A stretch of 64,000 nt of DNA from Amborella trichopoda. Lineage: Eukaryota; Streptophyta; Magnoliopsida; Amborellales; Amborellaceae. The notes beneath the pieces are model-generated. The model searched no databases. It was given only the letters and a program-made list of their open reading frames with translations, and was not told the DNA's origin. Where the stretch lies: assembly GCF_000471905.2 (NCBI RefSeq), contig NW_006497672.1, positions 1,542,133 through 1,606,132 on the forward strand, read 5' to 3'. A program made the translations under genes and the position numbers. The stretch's first letter is position 1. Each line of letters begins with the position of its first letter. Below are positions 1 through 12,179 of the stretch, piece after piece.

Positions 1-3000
1 CAATAATTTTATTTTGGTTTAATAAGGAAAATGCCCATCTTAAAGAACCAAGTATTTACTTCTTGAGCTCTGGTTCGTTTCTCATTCCTTAATTGACTAT
101 TCTTAGGAGCGTTAGACCTGTATCCTTCACTTATGAAGTCACTCATAGTACTTATCTCATGGGGATTTATTATTCGTCCTCTTCAGTACTTTATTTGATT
201 TATGTGTGGTATCCACGTGTTGAAGGTCTAATATGTTGTTGTAAGAGAATGGCAATCTTGTGGTAGTGGCATCGGGATGTCATGGATTTGATATTACAAA
301 CCCATCAATAGTCGTGTGAAGACAACTGACAAGTGTCTAGTTTTAAGGCTTATTTTTCCTACTTCTTATGTTGGCCACTAGATAATGGAACCAAACTAAC
401 TTGACTGAATTTGGTAATGTTTTCTGAACACAATAAATATGGGAGCTGTTGAAAGGAGTTCTTCCCTGTTAGGAGCTTTATTGAATAATTGAACTAAATA
501 AAGTATTGGTTTTTGTTTATAGTAAATCATGGATCGGAATGTGTGACATATAACTTGATTGTGTATGTTACCACAAAAGTTTTCCTCCCTGATTATGGGA
601 CTAATACATTCTAAAAAATGATTGAAATTTGGACTTCCTCTATATGTTAGAGAGGTGTATTGCAATCTTGACTCTGTTGTCAAATGTGTTACATCGCCTT
701 TGCAAAATTGCATTTTCTCTTTGGTGCTTTGAGTCCCTAAGTCTGAGAAGCCTTGCCAACCTATTAAACCCTCCTGTCCAAGCATTTGAAAACTTCATTA
801 TACTTGTGTAGGATCACCTTATGTTTTTCCTACGTCATTCATGGTTGGAGTGGGTCGCTAATTGAGCCAAAGGATGCTAGTCTATCTTCTGCTTTGTTGC
901 CTTCTCTGTAAGTATTTATGAATTGTACATCTGTGAAGGTTGAGCTGATCACCTTGGTTTAGGCAATCAATTGCCTAAGTTTAGCATGAGAAAGATTGGT
1001 TAGATTACCCCATTCGGTTGCAACCTTGAATCATTACATTACACCATTCAGTGGCAACCTTGAATCTGGTTCAACCATGAGGAGGATGAGGTTGTTTTGG
1101 TAAGCAATTGTAGCTCCTTGTGTATGGATTTTAGTTCTGCGTTGTTATAGGATCCATTTGGTATCTCAGGAAGCTAGATCTGCTTGCATAAATGGTCTTT
1201 AAAGACCCAACCAAATACAGAACATGAGGGACAAACCGCTCTGTCTATATTTTGTTTATTACAAAGATGAGGGGATGGCTGCCATGTCACTTCTGGTGAC
1301 TTTGGCGCTTCAATGGTTTGATGGGTGGGAGTCCAATTGGTTGGATGGCGCTTCTCATATCTTTGGTACTGCACATCTTGTGCATGTGAGGGGTCACATG
1401 TAAGTTGCCCAGGGGTGCAAGGGGTGATCCACAAGTCATCGCTTTAAGCAAGCTCGTTTGGTTTCTCCTTTGGCTTTCAAAAGCTCTTATGTTTCACTCT
1501 TGCCTGGCTGTCAATGTAACTGATGGGAGCATTGTTGTCCACATGGTTCACAAGTTTATGCTTTTGTATATATTTTGCACCATCCCTTGATAAATGAATG
1601 GAGCATGGTGGACTGCAAATGTGTGAGAGTTGAAACGTAGCATTACGAAAATCTCCCTAGTGATTGATTGAAAGGACACCTCATCAAGGGATGTTGATGG
1701 TTCTTGGCATCTCTCTTGAATAGGTTGCAGCAGTTCATAGTTTACACCTGTTTTGCTGAAATTTGTCTGTGGTGAGAAGCTTCTGTTGATGGCCCAACTG
1801 AGAGTGCCATGATTCTCGGGGCTGTATGGGGCTTTCAAATCACTGCCAGAGTCTTGTTCTTTGCTTCCTTGTTGTACAGTAGGTAATGCATGCTACTGGT
1901 TGCTGTCCAGGTCAGTTGATATTTACATACTGTTTTTCCGATAGAGTTCCTAGATTACATCAGTTTAGGGGTGCTAGTTGGGTCCGATTGATCCATCCAT
2001 GTCTAGGTTTGGACCGAACCTAGATCCGGCAGGTTGGGTGTGGGTTGAGCCTGGATCTATCTGGGTATGGGTTTGGCTTGCCCCCCTCAGAACCTACCCA
2101 GTCATATGTATACAAGTGGGGGGGACCTGGCAGATCCATTGGGTCCACCCTACCTGGGTCCGCGGTGCCTTGAACTTGATCGTTGGATCTAATGGAGTTT
2201 GACCTAGTTGTGTCTGGACCCTTGACTCAGCGGGTTGGGTCACCCTGGCTTGGGTGGACCAAACCTGTATCTGAACTGTTTACAGCCTTTGGCTAGTTGC
2301 TGGAAGCAGTCTCCATTTGTCTTTGTGCTAGAATTGTAATGCTTTGAGCTTGTTCCCAAGCCCAAGGTCTCTTAGGATCTCTTCCTTGTGTGCTAGTATT
2401 ACTGCCCCCTCTTGCAGCCATAGATTGCAGTGGAAGTCTACCTTTTGAGCACCAAGTCAGAGAAGGAAAGCAGCCAGAAAGAAAGCCAAGTCAAGCAGGA
2501 AATCACCAAGTCGGATTAACCCCCCAAATTCATTGACAATGGTCTTGAATGATTGGGAAGGTTTCATGGATGCTCTTCCATGCCCCTGAGGAGGTGGAAG
2601 TGGTTTTTGAATTCCAAATTGAACAATTTTAATAGCATTTCCCTTTCATGAATTGGGTCCATCGAGAGTGAATGCTGCTTGCTAGCTCCTCTCCAAGTTT
2701 AGACAACAAAGGGATGTTAATGTCCCTTAGCTGGCTTGAAGCTGAGACCTCCTTCTCCATTGGATTGCAAATGTTCTCCCTGCTATTAGGATGCATCCAT
2801 TTTTTGAGTTCCATGGTCTCATGGGAATTCTGTTGCTGTTTTTCTTTGACTTGCACAATAGAGGTGAGCACTTTGAATATCTTGAATATCGAACCCTAGC
2901 CGAGGAATAAAAAGGTTGGGACTGACCAATAAGTGTTAGTTGACTTGTTAATGAAATAGTTTGTGATTTCTACCCCTTGGTTTTGAATATGATCCTTTCC

Positions 3001-3230
3001 GTCAAGGGTTTACATAGGTTGGGTGGGTGCCTTTGAACATTGACAATGCTAAGTATGCTGAGGTTTTGTTGGCTTTCAAGGCATTTGAAAATTTTTTAGA
3101 TTTTGGCTTAGAGAAAGACTTGGCTTATTGAATAGAAGATGTGGCTTTTACAATAACTTACTTGAAGACCTACAATGATTAGAATCTCTACAATGTCTCA
3201 AGGGAGTGGCAGGTGGGATTGATAGTTTTG
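1..3230. other. Region without a recognisable gene
   Basis: Only short open frames occur here, the longest 129 codons on the minus strand at 396-785. None shows a domain or family I recognise. A stretch at about 1975-2270 is rich in 'gggtc/ggacc' words and resembles the degenerate GGGTC-rich repeats at 24.05-24.56 kb. The rest is AT-rich. It may be intron or upstream DNA of the PP1 gene, or old repeat; I cannot tell which. Confidence 0.5.
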
Positions 3231-3236
3231 CCTATA

Positions 3237-4130
3237 GTTGTTGGAAACACCCGTGATTTCGAATCGGTTCAGGAATCGGAATCACAGAATCGTAGGTGGC
3301 AAGATGATTCCTATAGTCGGAATTGCTGTCTATACAATGCATAACACAGGAAACACGATTCCTACCATTTGTGAAGCATGCTCCAATCGTCCTACCTTGT
3401 TGGAATCGCGGTCCCATCAACTTGGAAGCGAGATTCGTAACTTCCAAGAATTTTGCACAAACCACTTGGAACCATGTCAAAAATTATCAAAAAATGAGTC
3501 CCAAAAGGCAAAATATTTAAGGTATAAGTAAGAATTTATTTGTATTGGACTCCATATAGTGAGTATGCTTACCCAAGGCTCCCCTATTATTAAAATTGAT
3601 GTCTTTGACAACCCTCCCCTAACATTGGAGCCGATGTACCCTCGATCACACTTCTCTACAAGTATTGGAAATAAGGTCAAGCATTCAAACTAAGTATTTT
3701 CTATAGTTTTTAGATTAAATAAAGAAAATAAAATTACTTTATTTATTAAAAACTTATTTTTAAAAAAGACATTTGTTAAAAATGTACTTTTAAAATTTTC
3801 TCAAAAAAAAAAAGAAAAAAAAAGAAATAAATTTATTACAAATTCTCGAAATTTAGGAATGATGTAAACTAGAGCTTGTCAATGCCCATGGAGTTTTTAG
3901 ATACATGTTATATATTAATTATTAAAAAATTTTAAATAACACAATTTCAAATATTGCTAAAAAAATTCCAAGAATTTCATAAAATTTTGGCTATCATTTG
4001 GATGTTCTGGATCTATTCCAAATATATTTGAATGCTATTCCAAAAAATTGGAAGCGAGGTTTCATGTGGTTGAATCACGGTCTTGTGCACTTATGGATCG
4101 CGAACTTTGGCGAGGAGAAATCAAGATTCC
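3237..4130. repeat. Degenerate 'gattcc/ggaatc' repeat, left of the inverted LTR pair
   Basis: This stretch is full of 'aatcgg', 'gattcc' and 'ggaatc' words with no coding potential. Similar words reappear just right of the inverted repeat pair, at about 9340-9440. The LTR-type repeats between them may therefore have inserted into an older element of this kind. The start near 'tagttgttggaaac' resembles the start of the insertion at about 12.94 kb. The boundaries are approximate. Confidence 0.35.
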
Positions 4131-4133
4131 AAC

Positions 4134-6677
4134 TGTTGGAGTTATGGGCATTCAAGGTCTTGACTCCATCGTTCCATGATAGTTCCTAGTCACAATGGAG
4201 TGAACCGGAATCTTGCACTTATGGGATTTTAGCGAACTGGGATCCGGAAGTCAAAATACCGCGAATCATGAGGGAAGACCGAAGGGCCTTATTCAGAACC
4301 GATAGGTTTGAGGGTCACCTCTAGTGAAGGTCGTTATGAGAATGCCTCATTAGTGTGTGAGCCAGAGCATGAGAGATAGGATCGAAGAATCTGATTTGAT
4401 GGAGTAAACGTGTGAGAAGAAGCCTTTGTGAGTAGACTAGGCTTTGAGAGGACGTAAGCCTAAATCCTTGACAATTAAATTTACTCACAGCTTGTGCATA
4501 GGATAGTCTCAAATGGGAAGCTGCACTGATAAAGTTGATCTGCAAAGCTATGCACATGTGCTAGAGAGAGGACTCCACATCCACAAGAGTGCATGTCCTT
4601 GGGGGTGCACTTGTAATTCACTGAACATCTGGAAACCAAGGCCATTTTGTTGGGTCAGCTTTAATAAACCAAGCATATGCTCCTGCTTGAGACTGTGGGA
4701 TATGGGATTGTTGGATTGAATTGAGAAATGTTGTAGCATTGAGTTTACATGGTATATGAAACCAAAACGTTTCCACTTGAATTTCCTTTAATCCATAAAA
4801 TTTTCATCAAAGATGCCTTGGGGAAACCCCTCAAGGACTACACATTCAATAAATAAATAAAAGGACTTCAAGATCCTAGACAACTATTCCCACTCACTTG
4901 ACAAGTACAAACTCAATAAACTAAAAAATTACATCAAACTCAATACATTAAATAAACATTTCAAATCAATAAAACAAAGACAAAGTAAGTGCATTAAATT
5001 AAATTGGTGTGGGCAGCCGATTTACATTTTCAAAGTACCGGAATGACCCCACGGTTTTAACACAATCCTTGATCAAACTCTCCTCTGATAGCACATGATT
5101 ATGAGGCTTAAATCAAATCTAGATGGTAAGCGTGCATCTATATAACTTAGGCCACATCAAGATGCATGTCTACTCTATTAATCAAACTCAAAAGAGAGAG
5201 GGCCTTCTAGTGAACTAGGTGTGGGAAAATGGTAAGTGAAATGAATGTGGGGGATAACAAGTGAAACCTAGATGTGCATGCAACAAAATGTACTATTGTG
5301 TACACCACGTCACATAGTATGAAGAGGATTTCAGGAGAAACTCGAATGCTTGTTTTGATGACTAAAATATCTCAGAAAAAATCAGCGAAGAAAAACTCAC
5401 TAAATACTCAAAACTATTTCAAGTAACTATGTATGCAACAATTACACACCCTAGCGTCAAGACTTGAAGAGGAAGTCAAGAAAAAGATCAAAAGTGGAGC
5501 TGAACCATACTGTTTTAGATGATTTACATCAAGGTTTGGTCTCTTAAATGATATAGACGTGTTGCCAAGGTAAAGAGAAAGGAGCCTTTAATGGTGGTGT
5601 GTAGTATTCACACTATTCACTTATAAAGTGAATGAAGGAGGAGCAGCACCATGGGAGGGGGTGCCACTTTCTTAAGGTCACTACTAACTCTCAAGTGTGT
5701 TGAAAAAAAATAAGATGAGTTAGAGTTAAGGTGTTTATATAGGTGGTTTAAGTATGATCTTAACCCTAGATTTAATCTAAGCTATCTATTGAGTTATCCA
5801 AGGGTTGAGAGAGGCTTTGATCCTAGCCTTGCTCATCACCATCCATGGCTATCATAGGATGGGTGAGATTTAAACACCATTATCACCAAATACCTAAAAT
5901 GCCCTCTAAATTTTCCTTATTCTCATTTTGACCGTGAAAATTCTAATTTCTTTGGATGCCCTTAAATCACCATCCATTTTATCAAAACTTGATGCTGTCC
6001 CTTGATTTCAACTCAACATATGTGGGTCGTCCCAGTACTTTCTTTCTCAAGAACATTTCATAAAAAAACTCACATTCTCTCTTGATGAATAATCACATCA
6101 CTAGGAGACAACATCTTAGAAATTGTCATAATCCTTATCATTAAGCCAATAGGAAATCAACACACACTCAACATCTTTGACCTTAAAAAATCATTGGTTG
6201 GGATTTTTCATAATATAAATAATTAACAAGAAAATAAATTTCTTACAACTCAAGTGTATACACACTATGTGGCTACAACACACTTATCCACAATATGTGG
6301 CTCATCCAAACAATGGCCTCCTACCGCACTTGAATTGTCCACGTCATATCCACGGAGAAAGGGCATCTTATGTTGGGCCCACACATGGTGTGGTGGTACA
6401 CATTGGCCATTTGGGTGCCATGCCCCACATGTGTGAGCATCATTAGGTGAAATTTTTGTGCAAATAAATTTTTGAATTTTTATTTTTAATTAAATTTCTA
6501 AATTTTTTTAAAATTTTCAAAATTATTATAATTATTTTTAAATATTTTTCTAACAAATTCACTTAGTTTGGCAACCAGTAAAAATCCAAATAGAGAATAA
6601 AGATCCTTCAAGAGATAGGGTTGTATGGTACTCCACTGACTTAGCTTCGGAACGCTTAGCCATTTTCTTAAGTCGTC
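4134..6677 (+). mobile_element. LTR-type element, copy X (LTR plus internal part)
   Basis: A putative LTR runs from 4134 (TGTTGGAGTTATGG) to about 4749 (TTTACA). It is followed at 4750 by TGGTATATGAAACC, which resembles the initiator-Met tRNA primer-binding site found in many plant retrotransposons. The internal part (about 4750-6677) carries no protein-coding domain. The same LTR and internal segments occur in reverse complement at 6.68-9.3 kb (copy Y). Matched stretches include 5700-5960 with 8010-8245 and 6250-6440 with 7440-7640. It is probably a non-autonomous, diverged element that has lost one LTR. Confidence 0.6.
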
Positions 6678-9305
6678 CCAACAAATCTAGGTCCCACAGT
6701 CTTAAGCAGTGAGCCATGCTTGTTTTATTAAAGTTGAACCAATATATGGTTCAGTTTCAGGATGTTCAATAGATTACAGGTGCACCCCGAAGGAGATGCA
6801 CTTTTACGGATGTGGGAGTCTTCTCTCTGCACATGTGCACAACTATGATCAAACGGATCTACTTTATCATAACGGCTTCCCACTATTGATTATCCTATGC
6901 GCATGCTGAGTAAATTGAATTGTCGGGGATTTTGGCTTATGCCTTCTCAAGCCTAGTCTACTCACACAAGGCTTCTTCTCAAATGTTTGTTATATTGGTT
7001 TTTTCAATCCTATCTCTTATGCTGTGGCTTATATATTCATGAGACAATCTCATGTCGATGCTGACTATAGGAGAACCTCTAACCTCTTGGTTTTGAGTCA
7101 AGCTCTTGGGACTCGTCTTAGTATTTCGACTTCCCGGATCCCAGTTCTCTAAAATCGGGTAAGTGCAACGTTCCAGATCACTCCCACTGTGACCAAGAAC
7201 TATTATGATTGGTGGAGTCAGGGCCTTGAAAGGCCATAACTCCAACAAGAAATTGGCCAAAGGTTTTGAAGTTAGCCCAGTGGATACAACCCAACCTCTT
7301 GAAGGATCCTAATTTCCCTAACTAGATTTTTTTTTGGATGCTTAATTGAGTTATTTTGATAGAGAATGATTAAAAATGTTTTATAATAAGTTTTGAGAGT
7401 TTTTGGGAATTTTATTAAGTAAAAATGGCTTTAGATATTTGTTTGCACTTAATTCCACCTAAGGACATCCTGTACATGTGGAATGTGTCACACAAATGTC
7501 CAAAGTGTGTCACAATGCTACATGCGAGGCCCCACTGGCGCTCGTCACTCCCACGTGGAGGTGATATGGACAAGTTCCCTTGGAGCGTAGGCCCCATATT
7601 TGGAAGTTCCACATATTGTGGATAAGTGTGCTATGAAAATTAGGGTTTTTGTACACATGCATGTGCACATGTGTGAATGTAGGAAATTTATTTTCTAAAT
7701 ATTATTTATATTTTGAAAATTTTCATCCAATTGTTTTTGAGGGTCATGATGCTTTACGTGTGTGTTGGATTTCTATTCGCTTAATGATAAGGCTTATGAT
7801 ACATTATGACAGACTCTCACGTCATGTGTAATATATGGTCTCAAAGTGAAAGTGACTGTTCATTAAAAGAGAGTATGAATTTTTGAAAATATTTTAAAGG
7901 GAGAAAGTAGTGGGATGCCCCACACATAATGTTTTTGAAATCAATGGACAAGAATGAATTTTGATAAAATGTACCGTGATAAAGGAGCATCCACAAAATA
8001 TGGGTTTTTCAATGACAAATGAGCATATGGGAAATTTGGAAGGTATTTAGGTATTTGGTGATAATGATGATTGAATCTCACCCATCCTATGATAGCCATA
8101 GACGGGGATGAGCAAAGCTTAGGATCAAAATCTTTTTCTGCCCATAGATAAGTTGTTTGATGGCTAATATTCAATCTAGAATTAAATCCATACTTGAATC
8201 ACTTATATAAGCTCCTTAACCCCAACTCTACTCAACATTTTTAGAGAGTTTGATTGAGCTGAAAGGTGGCATGCACTATTTGTCTATGCCTCCTTGCCTC
8301 CTTCACTTCATGAGAGAAAATCACATACAAAGAGAGTGAATAACGTTCCCCTTTGTGGTGGCCATTGCATGCAACTATTGGAGTCTTCTTTTCTCTTCAT
8401 TATGGAGTTTTTTTTTCCCATGTAATGAACCTCTTCACCTGGCTTTAAATCCATTAAAAACAGTGAGGTTAGGTCCTTTTCTTGTCTCATTTCTTAAGTT
8501 TTCTCTCGTAGGCTAGGGTTGAAGAGTTGTATGCATGGTATTTAGATATAATTTGAGCACATTACTTTCAAGTTCTTGTGAGAGTTACCTTGCTGGATTT
8601 TCAGAGTTTATGAGGTAAAACATTAAGCATTTGAGTGTCCCTTTGGTTTGTCTTATCATTCTTTGGAGGCATGGATGTGTTATGTCATTTGTTGCATCTA
8701 AGGCTTCAATCCCTAGCACTCAAGCCTATTTTTCACTTTCTATCTCCTCATTGTTCTCAACTCATATCTCTTCCCACTCGTGGTTCACAAGTAGGCCCTT
8801 TTCTTGAGTTTGATTGATAGAGTAATTTGCATCTTCGTGTGGTTTTATCTAGTTGATGCACGCTTCCCATCTAGATTGAATCTAAGCCTCATTATCTTGT
8901 GCAATCGGGAAAGTTATAACAAGGCTTGTGTCTAAGTCCGTGGGGGTCATCCTGGCAATATGAGAAAATTTCACCAGCTTCCCATGCCATTAGACTAGTT
9001 GCATGTGTTTGTTTTTGAGATTGAGTTCATATGAGTGTTTGCATTCTAAGTATTTTTGTGGATTCATGAGCAATATGTAACTGGGTGAATTGTGAGTTAG
9101 GAAAGATTTCATTGTATTTTTTTATATTCTTTGTAGCATCCTGTTTGAGTGGAAAATTGTACTAGGGACTATTTGAAGTGATCCTTGTAATTTTTGAGTG
9201 ATTGTATGTGAGGATTGAGTGCATTGTAACCATCTATGTAGCTGTAAATTGCTTGTAACAAGTGTAATATGATTTGTATGGAATAAAATTTTGTTTTCCT
9301 ATACC
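6678..9305 (-). mobile_element. LTR-type element, copy Y, inverted relative to copy X
   Basis: On the minus strand this runs from about 9300 through the internal part to an LTR-like segment at about 7247-6660, which starts TGTTGGAGTTATGG like copy X. The LTR segments of X and Y align along their lengths with many substitutions. Order in X is LTR then internal part; order in Y is internal part then LTR. Together they suggest a parent of LTR-internal-LTR type. No gag or pol is seen, so it is non-autonomous or badly decayed. The right boundary near 9300 is approximate. Confidence 0.55.
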
Positions 9306-9964
9306 TTGGACTTGTCCTCTATACATAACAACACCAACAACATCAGAATGGGAGAATAATTTGGAATTGTGATTCCTAACTTCTTGGAATTGGGAACTGT
9401 TGCGATTCCTTCACAGAAACGCCGGACCAGAATCTCTACTTAGGGTGGATGATTCTGGTAACTATAACTTTTGTTGAACACTATAAGTTATTTGCATATA
9501 ATCATGGTATGGGGGTTCGAGTACTTTGTGCATCTTCACTTTTGAAAACCTTCTAGCTCCAAGTTGTCTACTCAAACATTCCATGGCAATGATGAAAAGC
9601 TAGGTGACAGAGGATCACTTGTTGGATTACCTTTTCTCCCTCAAAGAAACCAAACGGAGAGCATTTAGGAGGATTGAGTAGCGATTGCTCCTTATGAACA
9701 ATTCATTTTGACGATACGTTTTTGTGGGTCTCCAAACTCCAAAACTGTGGTTGACATTTTCAATTGTCATGCCTTGCAAAATGTACTTTCCCTTACAAAC
9801 TTATTCATTGTTTTTCCATGTCCCTTATAAGCAGTGCTAAAAAATGTGGATTCGGCCGCCTTGGCGTGCCTAGATTCCTAGGTGGTCCAAAGAAGAGGTC
9901 TTTATGTTCCTCCTTTTTTTTAGAGGGGGGGGGGGGGGGGACATGTTCAAAAAGGAATGTGGGC

Positions 9965-10290
9965 TTTTTGGGGTGGGGGGAGTTCTTTTCAAGGAACATT
10001 GGGTTTTCTAGGAGGGTGGGGTTTTCAAGGAAGTGGGGTTATGCTTTTCAAGGAAAGGGGGTTGTTCTTTTCAAGGAAAGGGAGCTGTTCTTTTCAAGGA
10101 AGGGGTGGTAGGTTTTTTCTCTCTTTTGTTTTTCGCCGGGTATGGGTAGGGATGTAAACCATTCTCCAAAACAAAAAAGAAAGAGTAAAAAAAGAGAGGG
10201 GGTGTTCTTTTCAAGGAAGGAAGGGTGTGGGTTTTTAAGAATGAGGGGAGTGGCATTTTCAAGTAAAGGAGATTTTTCTATTTTTTTCAA
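9965..10290. repeat. Minisatellite of 'ttcttttcaaggaaaggg' units
   Basis: Variants of 'gttcttttcaaggaaggg' recur at irregular spacing of roughly 20-30 bp, giving a G-rich plus strand and C-rich minus strand. Several long frames cross it on both strands only because stop codons are rare in such repeats. It lies wholly inside the hAT-like element. Confidence 0.7.
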
Positions 10291-10323
10291 GGATTGGGGA
10301 TGCGGTTCAAAAGCAAGAAGATA

Positions 10324-10419
10324 GGGAAGGAGGTTTAAGAGAGGGGATGGGTTTGAAGACATGGGCGAAAGGGAAGGAGGTTTAAGAGAGGGGATGGGTT
10401 TGAAGACATGGGCTTGCTG
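10324..10419. repeat. 47-bp tandem duplication
   Basis: The segment beginning 'gggaaggaggtttaagagag' and ending 'gaagacatgggc' occurs twice in a row, starting near 10324 and again near 10371, almost without change. This suggests a recent slippage event inside the hAT-like element. Confidence 0.8.
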
Positions 10420-11334
10420 GTTTGTTTTAAGTTTGGCTAAGGTGCGGGCTTAGGTGGCTGCTAGATACCATCCAAGGTGGTGCCTTGGTCCAAAAGACCG
10501 GAGCCTTTTGTACTCGGTGCATCAGGCATTCACCTAGGTCAATGCGGAGCAGCCTGGGGCTTCAACCACCTACCCATTGAGGTGCCAGAATTTTAAAACA
10601 ATGCTTATGAGTTTATTTCTGATAGTCTTTTTTTTTTAATTTCCATATAACCTAAACTCATCCATAAACCCCGTATTTGCTTTCTTTCAGGACCCAAGCT
10701 CTCTTAGTCTTTTTTTTGAGCACTCTCGCTCTCTCTCTCTCCCTCTCTGCATTTCAAGAAAAACGAACTCAACCATTAATCGCCTTTATCTAACGTCAAA
10801 CAAATTCTTCCCATATACTTTCTCCTGTAGAAACCAAACGATGGTTGAAGCTATGGGGAAAATAACTAGATGGAGTGACAATACCCTCTTTGTAATCCAT
10901 TGAGGTGGATAGAGGAGTGAATTGTAGGTGAAGAGAGTGGTGTCTCGGAGGGGTTCCAGTAGTGGCCAAAATCTCACCAAAGCTTTTGTTTCTTGACCTT
11001 CACCCTATGTCTAGATCTTCTTTGGACTCCTCTTTAATGATAAATAGAATCTAGGTCATTGAAAGGTTATGGATCCTCGTAATCTCAGTCCCAACCAATT
11101 GATATCTAGACTGTGCTGGATGTGCCAATTCTAACTGGGAATTGGAAAACTGGTTGCCTGTCCATGCCGATCTACTGTTTTGGATTGGATAATGCAGTAA
11201 ACTAACATTGGAGCAGTGGACCTGTTGGTTTTGAGTTCATATTTTTAACAATATGCCCTCTCTTGTTATTGAAAATACCCATTTCAGCTAGTTTAATTTT
11301 GTCCCTTTTTTTATTATTTTGGGGCATTTTCGGC

Positions 11335-11840
11335 AAATAGAATTAAAAAGAAATAATCGGCAAATAGAATTAAAAAGAAATAATAAGGTTTTAGAAAACG
11401 AATATGTAAGATAGAAAGAGAGAGAGAGCTCATATGGGGAGTTCCCTCTCTCTACCAGAAATCCATTGCCTAGAGGGTGTTTTCATCAGTTTTGACGGAG
11501 AATTCCATCATCAATGAACTTTGTTTTTGAAGCCCAAGTAAGTATATTGAAACATTATTTTGGAATACTTTGTTGGTTATTGCAAGAAATCTTGTTGGTT
11601 ATTGCAACATGATTTTAGAAAACGAAATATTTGGTTTTAGAAAACGAAATATTTGGAATAAGGTTTTAGACAAGAAAATATTTGGAATACTTGGAATTTT
11701 AGAAATATTTAGAAAACGAAATATTTAGAAAATGAAATATTTGGAATAACCAACAAGATCTTGCTGGTTATTGCAATAAGGTTTTAGAAAACGAAATATT
11801 TGGAATACTTTGTTGGTTATTGCAAGAAATCTTGTGATGA
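11335..11840. repeat. Short tandem and interspersed repeats ('ttttagaaaacgaaatatttgg')
   Basis: A 26-bp segment with 'ggcaaatagaattaaaaag' is doubled at about 11335-11386. From about 11550 to 11835 the words 'ttttagaaaacgaaatatttgg' and 'tttgttggttattgcaagaaat' recur several times. It has no coding potential and looks like local slippage-driven expansion. Confidence 0.65.
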
Positions 11841-12179
11841 TCCTTGAAGCTCTTGATTAATGATCATTTAGTCTCATTCAATCCAATATCTATTTTGCAG
11901 GGGTGCTTTTTTATGCTTTTTTCATGTGAAAAAACACTTTTTTGTTGGTTTTTTGCATGGTCTACAACTTTCTTCATGCCTCATCTCTCTCTCTGGAAAT
12001 TCCTTTCCATTTTTTTTGAGAAAGATTTTTCTAATTCTTTTGTTTTGAATGATTGAACTTTGAAGCTGATATTATATTGGAATAAATAAAACCTATAATT
12101 ATTACTTAATGTGTTTTTGCTTGATGGTTTTTTATTGAACTTCCAAGCTGATATTATTGCTTGATCGTCTGCACCCTTC

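Larger units (their letters stand above)
9832..10603. mobile_element. hAT-like non-autonomous element
   Basis: The ends are short inverted repeats: CAGTGCTAAAA on the left and TTTTAAAACAATG on the right. They are flanked by an 8-bp duplication, CTTATAAG at 9824-9831 and CTTATGAG at 10604-10611, matching at 7 of 8. An 8-bp duplication is the hallmark of hAT transposition. There is no transposase. The interior holds a run of 16 G (9925-9940), a minisatellite built on 'ttcttttcaaggaaaggg', and a tandem duplication of about 47 bp. Terminal parts carry 'cctaggtgg'-type words common in plant MITE-like repeats. Confidence 0.65.

Noticed and set aside
396..785. 129-codon minus-strand frame as a gene
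   Set aside because: I could not link it to any family or to flanking exons. Length alone is not enough in AT-rich plant DNA.
9764..10362. Several 60-115-codon frames on both strands
   Set aside because: They lie in the G-rich minisatellite of the hAT-like element, where stops are rare by composition.
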